Origin: Certhia americana | Lineage: Eukaryota > Chordata > Aves > Passeriformes > Certhiidae | NCBI GenBank assembly: GCA_018697195.1 | Contig: CM031859.1 | Location: forward strand, 51,646,261 to 51,710,260 | DNA: 64,000 bases | Reading direction: 5' to 3' | Part shown: piece after piece, positions 14,495 through 26,500 of the stretch | Layout: each line of letters starts with the position of its first letter | How positions within the stretch are numbered: position 1 is the stretch's first letter | The notes under the pieces: generated by a model | The model's database searches: none | The model's input: only the letters and a program-made list of their open reading frames with translations | What the model was told of the DNA's origin: nothing | Program-made: the position numbers and the translations under genes

Positions 14495-14502
14495 ATGCAA
14501 AT
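14495..14502 (+). promoter_or_regulatory. Octamer motif ATGCAAAT (candidate only)
   Basis: A perfect ATGCAAAT octamer, the consensus for POU/OCT factors, lies in an intron of a lymphoid gene. A second partial copy (TATGCAAAG) occurs about 25 bases later, and the surrounding 14.46-14.58 kb is unique sequence. An 8-mer of this kind occurs by chance every few tens of kilobases, so function is speculative. Confidence 0.2.
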
Positions 14503-16736
14503 AAGCCTGTGCATAGTCACAAAATATGCAAAGATGGCTATTTATCAGTTTGGCACAGTTTCTGACTTTCTGAACCCTCAGACATTCCTGATACATTTAA
14601 AAAGAAAACGCAATCTCCCCTAGCGCTGCAGAGGGGCCAAGGCAGAGCCTAGCTGCTACCATCTACGTCTTCTCTGAGGACTCATGGTGCTCAGGATGGA
14701 AAAGATAATGCATTCTGTGTGACTTTAAACACAATATGTTGCAGCTCAGGATGTTTGATCTAGTGAATAAGGGTCGTCTACTTGTTTCACCTTCCCAGGG
14801 GAGGAGATTCACAATATGCATAGCTCCAAGCATTCTGACTGCAGTTTATTATTTATTTATAACAGGCACCTGCCCCCCAGAAAATTAAAAAGGGTCTTCT
14901 GAAATAGTGTTTAAATTATCTCATTTTTCTGGACAGCTGCATTCTCAGGTTGCCCTCACTCATGAACGTGCAAAAGAGCCTCAGCTCATCTCTCTTCTGC
15001 CCTTACTGCTCTCTTCTCACTTTAGGAAAATATCTTCCACAAGAGTCTGATCTGGAGTCAGCATCCACATGCTTTTCTTCACATCAGTAACTGCAGGAGG
15101 TTTGAATCCTCCTGACAAGAGTACAGATTGACCAGAAACACAGATTTAGCGAATTTTCCCCCGGTTCTTTACCCTTTGCCAGTATCAGGGTGATTGTTCG
15201 CCTGTTAGCTCTGTGGACAAGTATCTCATGTATCCCTCCTTCCACAACAGGATGTCTTGTTTAGGCTGTTCAGTGTCCATTTTAAAAATTAGAAGAAAAG
15301 AAGTTTCTGTAGTAAATACAGGAGAAAATGACACATCTTTTTTTTTTTTTTGTAGTACCGTTATCTTAGGGAGCGACCTTATCCATTCAATTCTCCTATA
15401 GACTGTTGTAAACATCTCCAGGATCTATATGTAGCTTTGGACCTGCATGTGGTCTTGGAATTGGGAAATGAGAGGAGGAACACCTCCAGCTGGCAAAGAG
15501 AGGTACTCACAAATGCTTTCAGAGTGGCTACAATTCAACTGTAGTTTCATACCAACACACAAAAAAAAGAACTTCCTCTGAATCCCCCAAAATATAATTA
15601 CACGAGTTATATTGTATTTAAAGCATAGCAATCACAACACAGGGTGTTCAGTCCACCCTGACATCAGGATGATGACCTCATACGGAGTGAGAATAGTAAA
15701 AGCAAAAGCAAGAAAACTGATAGGTTCAGATAAAGATAGATTAAAAAATGAAGGAAAGAGTGGAAAAGAAACCCCAAAACAGTGATGCAAAGGCAGTCAC
15801 TCAGCACCTCTCACACGCAGACTGCTGTCTGACCAGCGTCTTAATAATGGCTGCCTTCCTAGGCAAATCACCCCCTCAGTTTTTATTGCTGAACACAGTA
15901 TTATGTGTCATGGAATATGACCCTTTGGTCAGCTGGGGTCAGCTCCCCCATCTGTGTTGTCTCCTAACCTCTTGCCCAACCCTAGCCAACTTCCTTGGGG
16001 AAGACTGGAAAATCAAGAAAGCCTTGATACTGAAGGTGCATGGCTCTAAAATTGCCAAAAGATTGGTGTGCTATCAACCCTGATTAAATAAAAAATCAAA
16101 AAAATACTTTACAGACTGGTGTGAATAAAATTAACTCCACTTCAGCCAGACCCAACATAAAGATCAATAAAACAAATGCATTGTCTTAGTTAGTTAAACA
16201 TGAAGAAAATTGTCCTAGAAGGGGCACTACTTTCTTAACATCCAGTTCGATTCTAATAGAGCTGCCTTTTTTTCTTAATTCCAAACCCATTTCCCACTTG
16301 GGTGAGTGCAAAACAATGAATTCTAAAATTTCAATACAACCTGTCTCTCTGTGAACTTAATTCTGCAATTTCCAGCTGAGCAAAATTATCTTTACATCAC
16401 GAAAACATATGCTTCCCCTTAATAAAGATTTAAATACAGCCACTTCAAATCTCTGCCTTCACTTTTACAATGGTGCAGTAAAGGATTATCCCTGCAAAAT
16501 TATACAGCCAAGATTTCTGCTGTGAGTCGGCATGGTTCCGTTGTTTTTCATGGATCAATTAACACACACAGGAGATTTTAGCCATTCCTGTCTGTAATGG
16601 CTAATGTGCTTATTACAGGGAGCTGAGAGCCATCTGTGTATATGCCATAAGGATACAACAGTGAAACGAACAATTTAAACCCACAGAACATGAACTGTGG
16701 TTGTAAGACATGCAAAGACAAGATGGGATACCTTAC

Positions 16737-17779
16737 CTTTGGAGCCTCTAGTACATCAGACACACCTTGCTTAGGTGCTGCAAAAGTAGGTGGTGGTGCT
16801 GTTGTTGGCTTTTTGGGAGGCCTGGGTGGTGGATGAAGGGTTAGGTTTTCATATCTTCGCAACATATAGTATTCCTCTTCGCTGACCTCTTCCACTGTTG
16901 TCCTAGTCACAGGTGGTACAAGTGTCTGGACATCTTTGCTGAGCAAATGGACCAACATGTTTAAGCGATACACAGGAATCTCCCAGCTCTCCACTGGACT
17001 GCTGGCACTACTGATCAGCAAGTAAGAGTCTGTGATTTCTTCTTCAAACTGCAGACCAGGCGCGGCAGCCAAGACATCTTTGTCGATGGAAAGGTCCCTC
17101 ACGGACACTTTGACATTAAAAGGCAAATGGAATTCTTTACGAATCTCAGAAAGGTGGTACTGTTTCTTGTCATGAATCACTTCCACAAAGCCACCTTCCA
17201 TATACATAGGGAGGAGCACTTTTTTATATGAATCACTTAGTATTTGCTCACAAGCTAAAGCATCTATGAGTTTCTTTCTTCCCTCATACAGAACTTCACT
17301 AGTCTGGCATTGCTGAACTAGAAATTGATCTCCAACTGAAACAGAAAAAAGCTCTTTATGAGGGGAAATAAAGGCTTTAGTTGCTACAACATGAAGATGT
17401 TCTTTTTCACTTCTCGCTATCTCTAAGTCATAAGCAGTTGGAAACTCCCGAGGTCTTCTCTTGAACTTTCCTTTGTAGCTCATAGGGATTAAATAATGTC
17501 TTTTGGAGGAATCACTTCTCATCTCAGAGGCTAGTACTCTTGCTGCCTGGTACTTTTTGTAGATGACAATCTGTTTCCCTGTAGACAATAAGTTATAAGG
17601 TTTTTGGCTTCCTGAAGGCCCTTCCATTATCTCAGCAACCATAGGAAATTCTTTGCTTGTTCTCTCAAATATATCTTCCAAAGAAAGTGGCTGAAGGAAA
17701 GAGCTAATATCATAACAGTCTGTTACATCCTTGACCTCAACATCCAGATCTGAGAGGATATGAACTATGTCCTTTCGAG
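16737..17779 (-). CDS. THEMIS: THEMIS, large internal coding exon (exon 4): second CABIT domain and proline-rich GRB2 site
   Basis: THEMIS is a cytoplasmic adaptor of T-lineage cells that joins the LAT-GRB2 and SHP-1 complexes and sets TCR signal strength during thymocyte selection. This 1043-bp exon is open throughout. It starts at a TTTCTTTTCAG acceptor, with two bases completing a split codon, and ends in phase 0 at the GTAAGG donor at 16736. The translation opens [17 protein letters not shown]. It carries the second CABIT domain, with a basic [20 protein letters not shown] stretch, the blocks [13 protein letters not shown] and [12 protein letters not shown], and a retained LACE cysteine. 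It ends with a proline-rich segment containing PPPRPPKKP (coded at 16807-16832), the known type of GRB2 SH3-binding motif. Length and order match mammalian THEMIS. THEMIS2 is the main alternative, but the PTPRK neighbour argues against it. Confidence 0.96.
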
Positions 17780-20384
17780 CTGAAAAGAAAAAGAAATATA
17801 TTGGGTTTTGTTTTCAAACTGAAATTGAAATAAAATACACGTCCTGTTGATGAGATAATAAAAGTACCTTCCCTGAGGTGTGTGTGCCCATGTGTAAATG
17901 TACACCACTAACAGGGCCAGCCAAAGTCTAATTGTAATTTGAGAGATATGGTTAACAAATATGCATGAGATCACACAAATGAAGAGAGAGAATAAGGTGT
18001 GAAAGTGAGCACAAAGTTTAAGAAAAAGAAAAGTCTAGTTCGCTATTTTCCCCACAGCACCTCCAAGTTTAATCAGTTGTTTTTCTTCTCAAACTCTTGG
18101 GTGAGAGCTGTATTTTTATTCTTTTATTTCATAGCAGCTTAGGGTTTCTTTAAAGAAATGAGTGGGGAAAAATTTTTAATAAATAAATAGCATTTGGATC
18201 CATTAACAACATGTTGCTGCTATGGCCAGACTGGTAGAAAGTAGGTATTTTGATATTTACAAGAATAATTAAAACATCTGTAATTACTAGGAAATAATAT
18301 CACTTGACAAAATGGCAAAGCCTTTGTATAACTAAGTTATTTTTGCAAATTAAGACATTTTAATATTATGTTCCTCTCTGGAACTGTTGCATCATTTTCT
18401 ACTTCACCTGGTTTTATTCATTACCAGAACTGAGCCGGAACTGAATTTAACAACCTGACAGGGAACAACAACTCTTCTACCACAAGAGAACTTGCAAAAT
18501 TTTGAATGCAAAACTTCCAGGAACAAAGCTGACTATGTAATTAAAGCTTGTTTAAGAATTTGGGTCCAAGCCAGTGACACCACAGATCGCTGACCAAGGC
18601 AGCAAAATTTAACAAGCAAATAATATTTAATGACTCTCTTCAATAAGACTTATTCTGCTTTGACCTACAAAAAAGGATAGTATATTCCTGAGTCACACTT
18701 CCTTGTAGCAGGACATATCAATATTTTATACTGAAAAGTTTGTATCAGATTTATTTTATATGACGGAGTTCTATGACAGTGATTCTATGACAGTGTTTGT
18801 TCCAACTATGCTTTTGTCACATTGACACCTTGAGGTGATAAACATCCTAAGCACCAAAAAGGAAAGACAACAAAGGAAAATGACTGGTGAAAATGCAACT
18901 TTCTATGAGTATTTGCGAGAGTTCCACACACATAACTTGTTCATTATTAATAATGAGAAGTATAAAGAATTCCTGCTCACAGCCTGTGAAAATGTAATCA
19001 GTTATCCCAGTTATCAGGAATCCTTTTTTTATATTGAATAGCATTTCTCATACTTTATCTTGTGCCTTTTTATAATTCTCCTAAAAATGGTGAAAATCCA
19101 TTTTTCATGGTCCACAAGAAAGTAGTTATTCATGTACCATGAAGCCTACTTTTCAAATTTGTATTAAGTAGTTATTTAGGACATATGCAATGGTTCCTAA
19201 ATGTTGAAAACACCATGAAACTTAAAATAAAGACAACAAATACAACCCTTACTGGAATAACTGATTGGAAGACAAGTGAATATCAAATATTTCTGAATCT
19301 TCTAAAGGTTTTCAGGGAGATTAAATTCCTATTGATTCTACACATATATCTAAGTGGATATAGCAATACACCTGAGTTCATTGAGCTTCAGCAGATGAGC
19401 TAGTTCCTTGAATCTAGCTAGAGTTATAGCAAATGGAGTAGTTTATCTTGTGAAGTTATATTTTCCAAACACACATTAACATCACATAGCAAGCACTGCT
19501 GAATGTCTTATGACAAGCATATAACAACTATGGTATATTGTATTAACAGTCTCTGCCCACTTTTATTTCATTCCCTTTTGTTCATTTTCTTACATAATTC
19601 AACAGAAAAATGCTCAATTGTGAAAAGATTTCCTGCTTAATAGCCTCATGAATGGCATATTTCTGTTAGGATTCAATTTCTATGGAGGTCATTGGTTTGC
19701 CTCCAGTAAATACAACAAGCAGCAAAACCTTCCCAAAAGCTAAGCTACTATCCTGAAACCAGAATGCAGCTATATCAATGTTTTGGAAAGATACTGGTTT
19801 TCTAATCCTTCAGTTTCCTTATACCTACAGGTTTCAGAAATTGTCCTTGAGTTTTTTGTGTTTATATTCAATTGATATTTGTTTCTGCAACTGAATAAAA
19901 TAATATGATTTTCCTTTCTGCGACATCCTCATTCTGAAAAGTAAATGGCAATTAGGTGTATGGCAACATGTATGTCCCTATTCTTTTTCTACGTCTTATA
20001 CATAAATGATCAAGTGGCTTCTCCATGGCTGAAGCCTAAGACACAAAGAAAGAGAATCTGTTAACTGAACAGAATTCCTAAGTTCAACCATTTTACTATG
20101 CAATATATTTTCAGTGAGGATTTAATTGTAGTGATCAACAAAATGGCAACAGGCAGAAATGCAAGGTTTATGATCTGAACTGAAAGATGATAAAGAAATA
20201 CTAAAGAAAATATTATTTTTAATCTGTCTTCCCCTTGAAACTAACTTTAGTGGCAAATAAGGATAAGGGATTTTTAACAAACAGAATCTTTTAGGTTATT
20301 TTAAGAAAATGCTGTGTATTTAAGTGTAGTTTTGTACTTTGCTACACCAAGTTTAACAGAACACTGATTTTAATTCCTACTTAC
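17780..20384 (-). other. THEMIS intron 3
   Basis: This 2.6-kb intron runs from the exon 3 donor (GTAAGT, beginning at 20384) to the exon 4 acceptor (AG at 17781-17780). It is AT-rich unique sequence. Its ORFs of 60-72 codons show no family resemblance. The only repeat noted is a 14-bp unit (TTCTATGACAGTGA) present about twice near 18769-18795. Confidence 0.85.
18769..18795. repeat. Two-copy 14-bp tandem repeat
   Basis: TTCTATGACAGTGA occurs at 18769-18782 and is followed directly by TTCTATGACAGTG. The TTCTATGA core resembles the short tandem units at CR1 3' ends, but no adjacent CR1 body is visible. Confidence 0.6.
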
Positions 20385-20843
20385 ATTTCATTACTGCCTG
20401 AACTTCATAGACAGGCACGAGAATCAAACAGCCATCAAAATTCTCAGGAAGTGGACTAGGAGAGTCCCACACATGCAAAGTATTGAAAAGTTTAACAATC
20501 CGGTTTCTACACTTAGGGATTTTCCATTCTGCAATCTCTTTCAGGGTGTATATCTGGTCATCTTCACACTCGTAGAATTCTCCTTCTTGTGAAAGGGGTA
20601 AAGTAAAGGAATGAGACTGGTTATTTCTCACCACGACACAGTTCACAGCCATTGTTCCATGGACCTCTTCCACTGAGTTGAAGGTGATCTGCTCATTATG
20701 TTTGACAGTGAAGTTTGACAATTTTATGTCATTGGTGCTGTAGAAACAAGGATGGCCAAACCTTGTTGGCCCAATAGAAACTTTTCTTGCAATTTCTTCT
20801 ATGCTGACATATGGAGTCTTATCTGCCACAACTTTATAAAGAC
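20385..20843 (-). CDS. THEMIS: THEMIS, exon 3: most of the first CABIT domain
   Basis: This 459-bp exon encodes about 153 residues of the first CABIT (cysteine-containing, all-beta) domain. It begins after a CTGTTCTTAG acceptor. Its first two bases complete the Gly codon begun in exon 2, giving [15 protein letters not shown] across the junction. It ends with one base of the next codon before a GTAAGT donor. Diagnostic blocks are [30 protein letters not shown] and [14 protein letters not shown]. The Cys in AVNCVVVRN sits where mammalian THEMIS has its conserved CABIT cysteine, from memory. The frame is intact and substitutions against the mammalian protein are mostly conservative, so the exon is under constraint. 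It lies 2.6 kb upstream of exon 4 in transcript order. Confidence 0.96.
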
Positions 20844-23080
20844 CTAAGAACAGAAAACTTGCATTATAAAAATGGAAATTCATAAAGCACGCCATGACAA
20901 ATTTTAGACTGTGAATGTTATAAAAATGGGGACAAGCACATTAAATAACTCATAGATGATAGATCAGTTCTAGAAATATGGCTCTATAGAGGCAATATCA
21001 GCTGCACGGTACAATGCATAGGCAGCTGGAATTAACTCTTTCTGCTGTGTATTTAATTTCTGACATCCAGCGTGTTTAGTCCACAGTAAAATTTTTCTTT
21101 GCACGGAAAAAAAGAAAAATTATCTTAAACTACTATCTGTCTTCTCAGAAAACCATCCTTTGAGAGCCAAATGCAGATATGGTAAGAGGAAATACAACAT
21201 TAATATGATCAGTTCATGCAGGATAAGTTTCTTGTCTAAACATCAGTACTGCATAACCTTCCACAGACAGACTGGGAATTCCTTGACCAAGTGTGTTTAA
21301 AGATACATCCCAAGTGAAAGAGTAGCACCTTCAGATAAGAAAGAGCAAATAGATTTTAGCATATCTGATAGCCCAGTCCACCAGCTGGATTAATTCAAAG
21401 TCTGGGTGTTGTAGCACTCCAGTCATCACAAGGCAATTAAAATGCTGAAGTTCTGCAAGGCAGAAGCTGTATCTGAGCTTGCCTATATCCTAGGGACATT
21501 ATTACTTCATGTTAATCATGCCCTTTGGATCTGTCTCATTAGGAGTTTCCATTGCAAGAAAAATGTGTACATTTCTATATTTGCATGAGGGTTTTCATTA
21601 AGGAAGATGAACTGGAGGGTTGAGAGGACTAAAAAGCAGGTGTTAGCTGAACTGTGTGATTCAGCTCTCTTCTTCACAAGGTGTGGCAGCATTGTGAATG
21701 CTGCCTTATGGGATTGCAGAGCAGCTTCCTGAGACAGCCATTGACAAAGGCTTGTTTTCGAATGAATATAACAAAGAATAGAGGTTATTTCTAGGCCAAG
21801 TTTTCTAGCCACAAATAAACAAATAGCTACAGCTACAGTGACAAAGAAGCCAAGTTCCCTGGGAGATACTCTGCCTTTTCTCCCTTAGTCTGCCAAAGCC
21901 AACCAGCAAAAATCCTATGGCCTCGCTCCTCCACATACTGACTCCTCTGGATCATACAGAGGGCACTTTGTGGTAAAGGTATACTCCCATTTTGGGTGTT
22001 AAGGAGTAAGCACAAGGTGGGGAATCACAGTCTGGTTGGTACCACTAAAGACACTTTTATGTGTAATTTTATGGCAGCTTCAAATCCCATGAGTAGTTTA
22101 AGCCATGTCTGCAAGGTTTTAAATGTCCTACCCAACTGTCCCCAGCCAAGTGCAGGATGTCCCAGCAGATACCTAGATTTCAGTAAAGTGGGATGCTGCC
22201 AGAACACACAGTTCCTGTTGGACCTTGGGAAGACACTCATTTCCTTTGCTAGACATCTCCCGATTGTGGGATTGTTTTACAAATTGGATCAAGGGATATT
22301 GCTTCTCTTAAAAATAAGCAAGATGCTTATTTTCTTCCAAACTTTTTCCCCTTACTGACTTTCATTACTGACCATAATCAACACAACTGAGGACCTTGCA
22401 TGGTAGCAGGGTGTCCCTAAGATTGTATTTCTTTAAAGTGATTACTTCTATCACAACAGCCTTTTTAAAATTTATTTTCATTTTTTTTTTTGGGGGGTGG
22501 GGCGCTTCTGCCTAGAGGATTGCTGGGATTCTGGCTTTACAGCGGCAAAACCCTGTACTTTCACTTTGCAACTTTAGCACCGCTCTTGATAAAGTAGACA
22601 TAATTAAGATTCGGTCTGCTGAGTAGCTTTTAGCTGAATTCATCACCAGATTAGGCATGTTTGGCTCTGGGTGTCCCATGCGGCCACTAGTAACTTGGGA
22701 ACTAACATCTCTGAGGGCCTCTCAGCAGCCTAAGGTGTAACAGCTGATTTGATCTGCTGCAGAAATAGTCACCAATTGTTCCAATGTCACTTCTTTCTGC
22801 AGTTCTGTGACTTCACAATTGTCTGTACAACAGCCAGATTTTCCTGCATGAAATCATTATCCTTGTGTCAATGCATCCTCTACATATATGTCCTCGCTGC
22901 AGGAAAACATGCAGGAAATCCTCCAGGCTTTTTCCTGGAATCTTCTTCATTAAAAAGGATTTTCAAAATATTACGATGTGTCCCAAAGGCAGTATCCCAT
23001 CTGTGATACAGGAGCAAGTGTACACCCCCCACAAATTTACCTGAATTACATTGAAAAGCCTCCATAAACTGTGCTAAAAC

Positions 23081-23086
23081 CACTTC
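23081..23086. repeat. Target-site duplication, left copy (CACTTC)
   Basis: CACTTC directly precedes the LTR boundary TGTGGCCACA. An identical CACTTC directly follows the other boundary at 23551-23556. A 6-bp duplication is usual for ERVK/alpha-beta-type retroviral integration. Confidence 0.85.
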
Positions 23087-23550
23087 TGTGGCCACACGGG
23101 GTCTGGCCCAGATGGAAAGACCTGTGGACCACCTCGGGAGATCAGTGAGAAGATCCCGATTGTGGTGGTAAAAATGAAGGATGGGCACAATTTGGTGACC
23201 CAAAAAGAAAAAAGTTTTATTAATAGGAAAACAACAAACTGATGAAGGTGTACATGGTATGAGGGATGCAGCAAAAGGGGCCAAAGGCCAGGGTGAACAC
23301 AATTTATATAATTCATAGGATAGGGGTGGAATCTGAGGGTGAGGGTCCAATAGGAATGAGGGATTAAGAATATGTAAATTACTGCAGGGTTTTTTTAACC
23401 AATAAAGTAGCAGGAAGAGCAGAACTTTCTAGAAACATTTGCAATAATGTTGCAGAGGACGCTGGGAGTGAGCCATTTTCTCTCTATAACCTAAGTGGGT
23501 TTTTCTATGGCCTTCTTCTTCACTCTCAACTTCTTCACTCAACCCCAACA
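23087..23550 (-). mobile_element. Solo LTR of an endogenous retrovirus
   Basis: This is a 464-bp element. Read on the minus strand it begins TGTTGGGG and ends GTGTGGCCACA, so it has TG...CA ends with a TGT/ACA terminal match. Inside, in minus-strand order, are two ATTGG (CCAAT-type) boxes, a TATATAAATT box (23301-23310), an AATAAA signal (23216-23221) about 80 bases downstream, and a U5-like tail. This is the U3-R-U5 layout. Identical 6-bp duplications flank it and no internal retroviral sequence is present, so it is a recombined solo LTR. The 156- and 80-codon ORFs across it are not genes. It lies in THEMIS intron 2, on the gene's own strand. Confidence 0.88.
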
Positions 23551-23556
23551 CACTTC
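23551..23556. repeat. Target-site duplication, right copy (CACTTC)
   Basis: This matches 23081-23086 exactly. The pair fixes the LTR boundaries to the base and shows the insertion has not been rearranged. Confidence 0.85.
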
Positions 23557-26500
23557 CAGTTGAAAATATTTGCCAACCTACAGGTATGAGAAAAATTCTT
23601 CTCTTTTTTGAGTTTGACAATAGTTTTAGGCTACTAGTTTTGCTGTGCCTACAAAGTTATTTGGAAGGCAACTATTTCAGCAACCAAACGATGAACATCC
23701 CAGATTGGAAAGCAGGTGTCATATGGAAGCATAATTATCAGATTTCATACTAAACTAGACACCTGATTATCCCCTTGGCCTGGCAGACTGGCTTTGTCAA
23801 GGACGGGAGCAGAAAAATGTTTGCCTTCTGTTCTGGTTTTCTTAATTTTGGTGACAGAATGCTTGCCTAGGAAAGAGAAGAGCCATGTGGCCTTGCATAC
23901 TTAGCTTCTGTATTGATAAGACTTCTGACATGAAGGCACCTAACAGCCACCTCTGAGTGGCTATGAACATGTAAAGTTCCATATGCTCCTCTCTATATAG
24001 AACATAGGTAAATATATAAAAGAATATTTTGGTATGTTGGGTGGAAGTCACTGCCATATTCTGCCATGGTATCCTTTCATAAATGCTCTCCTTGATACTA
24101 TATATATGTGAAAACCGAAACAAAACCACAAAAGCCACCAAAAAATATTATCTGGAACAATTTAGAGCCTTATTAAAATCACTGTGAATCAAATTGCAAA
24201 CACAAATGTTTTCCAAATCTAAGATAACAATGAAACCTCCAGGAGGAGGAGACATATGGCAAGTTTGAGATGCTAAAATTTGGACATTTTGAGGTCAAAC
24301 AAAAATATTTTTGTACTTTTTCGTAAACCATAAAATGACTGACTCAAATTCACTTAGACTTTCCCAAGAGATCTTGGTGGACTGTAAGGGGGAAAGACAG
24401 ATGGAAATAACAAATTTGGAAAGAAGTCCATCTGGTTTATCAAGATCTAGCATTATTGCTTGATCTTGATAAAGATCTCATATAGATATACTTTCTAAAT
24501 GTAATCCGGTCTACAACCAAGCTGTACTGATGTCCAATGGTTTGGGGAAAAATAAAACAGTTATACAAGAAGAACTATACACATAAATAATAATACTACA
24601 GGAAAATATAACAATTCCACTCCATGAAGCCTCTGTGCCTAGTGACCTTTCACTAGGTAGTGTTTGCTTAGACATAATACAGTTATTAGTAAGCCCCAAA
24701 CATCATCACCCATCCTTTCAAGAAGTTTTACTAATTGATGTACAAGTTGAGACAGAGAGAGTTTGAGAATCTGAGAAAATTATTTCACTGATATGGGAGA
24801 GAAAACATAGCTAGAGGATCACAAGACTGAACCTGCTATAGGAAAGCATGTTTTGATGGAAGGATATTTTTACCACCTTTTTACAGAATAGTATATGCAT
24901 CTCTCTTTTACTGGCTGTAGTGTAAAATGTACCACCCTGGAGCTTTTTGGACTTCCTATTTGCAGTCTTAATTATTGAGTCCTGAAGGAAAGGAGCATTT
25001 TACTCTTTCCCCCACAGAAAGCTGAGAAAATCGATAGTTAGGCTCGCCTAGTAGAGTAGTGAGCAGCCTTCAAGAAAGAAGAGCATAACAAATCATCTGT
25101 CCTATACTTCTGTTCTCCAAGTAAGGCAAGAGATTGTGAAAAGCACAGTTTCTGCCTTCTCTGGAGATGATTCAATTGCTATTCCTCTTTTCACTCACCT
25201 CCAACACCCACTCTTTATCTCTTCTGCTTCAGCATCCTCCTCCCCTCATCCTGTCCCAAACGGCAGCTCTCCCTCACCTAATACTGAGATGAGCCTTTTT
25301 ATGAATGAATTGCCCCCTGTTCTTCCATGGATGTGTTGAGTGGTCACTGACAAGTCTCCTGCCTTTTGACTTGCAGATGTACTCAAAGGGGCAGTCATGC
25401 TCAGCTAAGTGACTGTCGGACCACGTAGGAATGAGCAGCAGCAACAGCCAGGGACCTCATGAGAACAGGGGCAGTTCAGTAATATTTTTGGCAGAAGGAA
25501 TATAACAGAATGAAATTTGTGCTGGCAAGCAATTCAGCTGTTGTGTAAATTACCTGTCTGCTAATTTACTAGTAGTGAAAATTGTAGTTCAAAATGTGGT
25601 TAGATGTAGCCATTGAAGTGTCTAGAGTAACAGCAGACTTCTATTTTTTTACACAGTCTATGAACACAGAAAGAATAGCCTGGCCCTCTGAGGCATGAAA
25701 AAGAACAAATTAGAATGAGGATAAAACGAAATAACACAGATAGTGAACTTGCGGTTGCAGCGGTTTCTCTAATGCAAAGGGCAGATCAGGCCTTTATCAA
25801 GGATCTGATTTGCCAGAGCAGAAAAAAAGGAGTTCTGAAGACTGCAAATACACTCAGAAAGACAAAGAGTAAGGCTCGTTTAAAGCCAATGAGCCCAGTT
25901 CTTCACTCTCAGAGCTGCTATCCCCAGAGTAACCTATTTAGGAGCATTGCTCATTTGTGCCAGCATGCATGCAGTGAAAGCTCTTGAGCCCATGGCATGC
26001 AAAAGAGCTCATGGCAAAGGAAATGGAAAAGAGCACCACAGCAAAAGATTTCTTTGCATCAGTGCTGGCAAGAGAGCAGAGTACATACAATGTAAATACA
26101 GGGTCAGCTTCCTGGAGACCTGCAGATATTTTTATTGAATTAAGTCAAAGGCAGCGTGGAAAAGATCATCTGCAATTCAGTTCTGTGCTTTGTTCAGGAG
26201 ATGGGGGCAAGCCATGTTTCATGTACGTTTCAGCTAGAGCTTAGCATGTGTACATAATAAAGTGAAAAGGAAAAAGGTCAGGAAAGAGCAAGAGACTGGG
26301 AAATCTTGACAGTGCAGAGCAGAATCATTCGTCAGCTAAGAACTAAATTAGAGAAATGACAAATGTACGTCTTACCAAATAGCTCTTGAATGCATAAGAG
26401 TACATAGACAGAGAAAAACAGGAAAGGGGTGCTCCCTGTTGGGCTAATAAGAAGTGTCATTATGCCCCTCTTCACTGCTGCTGTTCAGTAATACCTATCA

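Larger units (their letters stand above)
1..16736. other. THEMIS intron 4 and/or downstream sequence, no exon recognised
   Basis: This lies 3' of the large THEMIS exon on the minus strand. A donor at 16736-16735 shows that transcription continues into it. In mammals the protein has about 55 more residues after the point where this exon ends, so one or two short terminal exons should follow. I looked for their lysine- and acid-rich coding pattern on the minus strand and found nothing convincing, so they may lie beyond base 1. The stretch holds simple repeats, a 22-bp palindrome and MIR-like SINE pieces. There are also moderately GC-rich unique patches at about 9.64-9.98 kb and 11.0-11.8 kb whose ORFs resemble no family I know. 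Confidence 0.6.

Noticed and set aside
22880..23350. 156-codon minus-strand ORF
   Set aside because: It overlaps the non-coding part of the solo LTR and its flank. LTRs do not code for it and no domain is visible.
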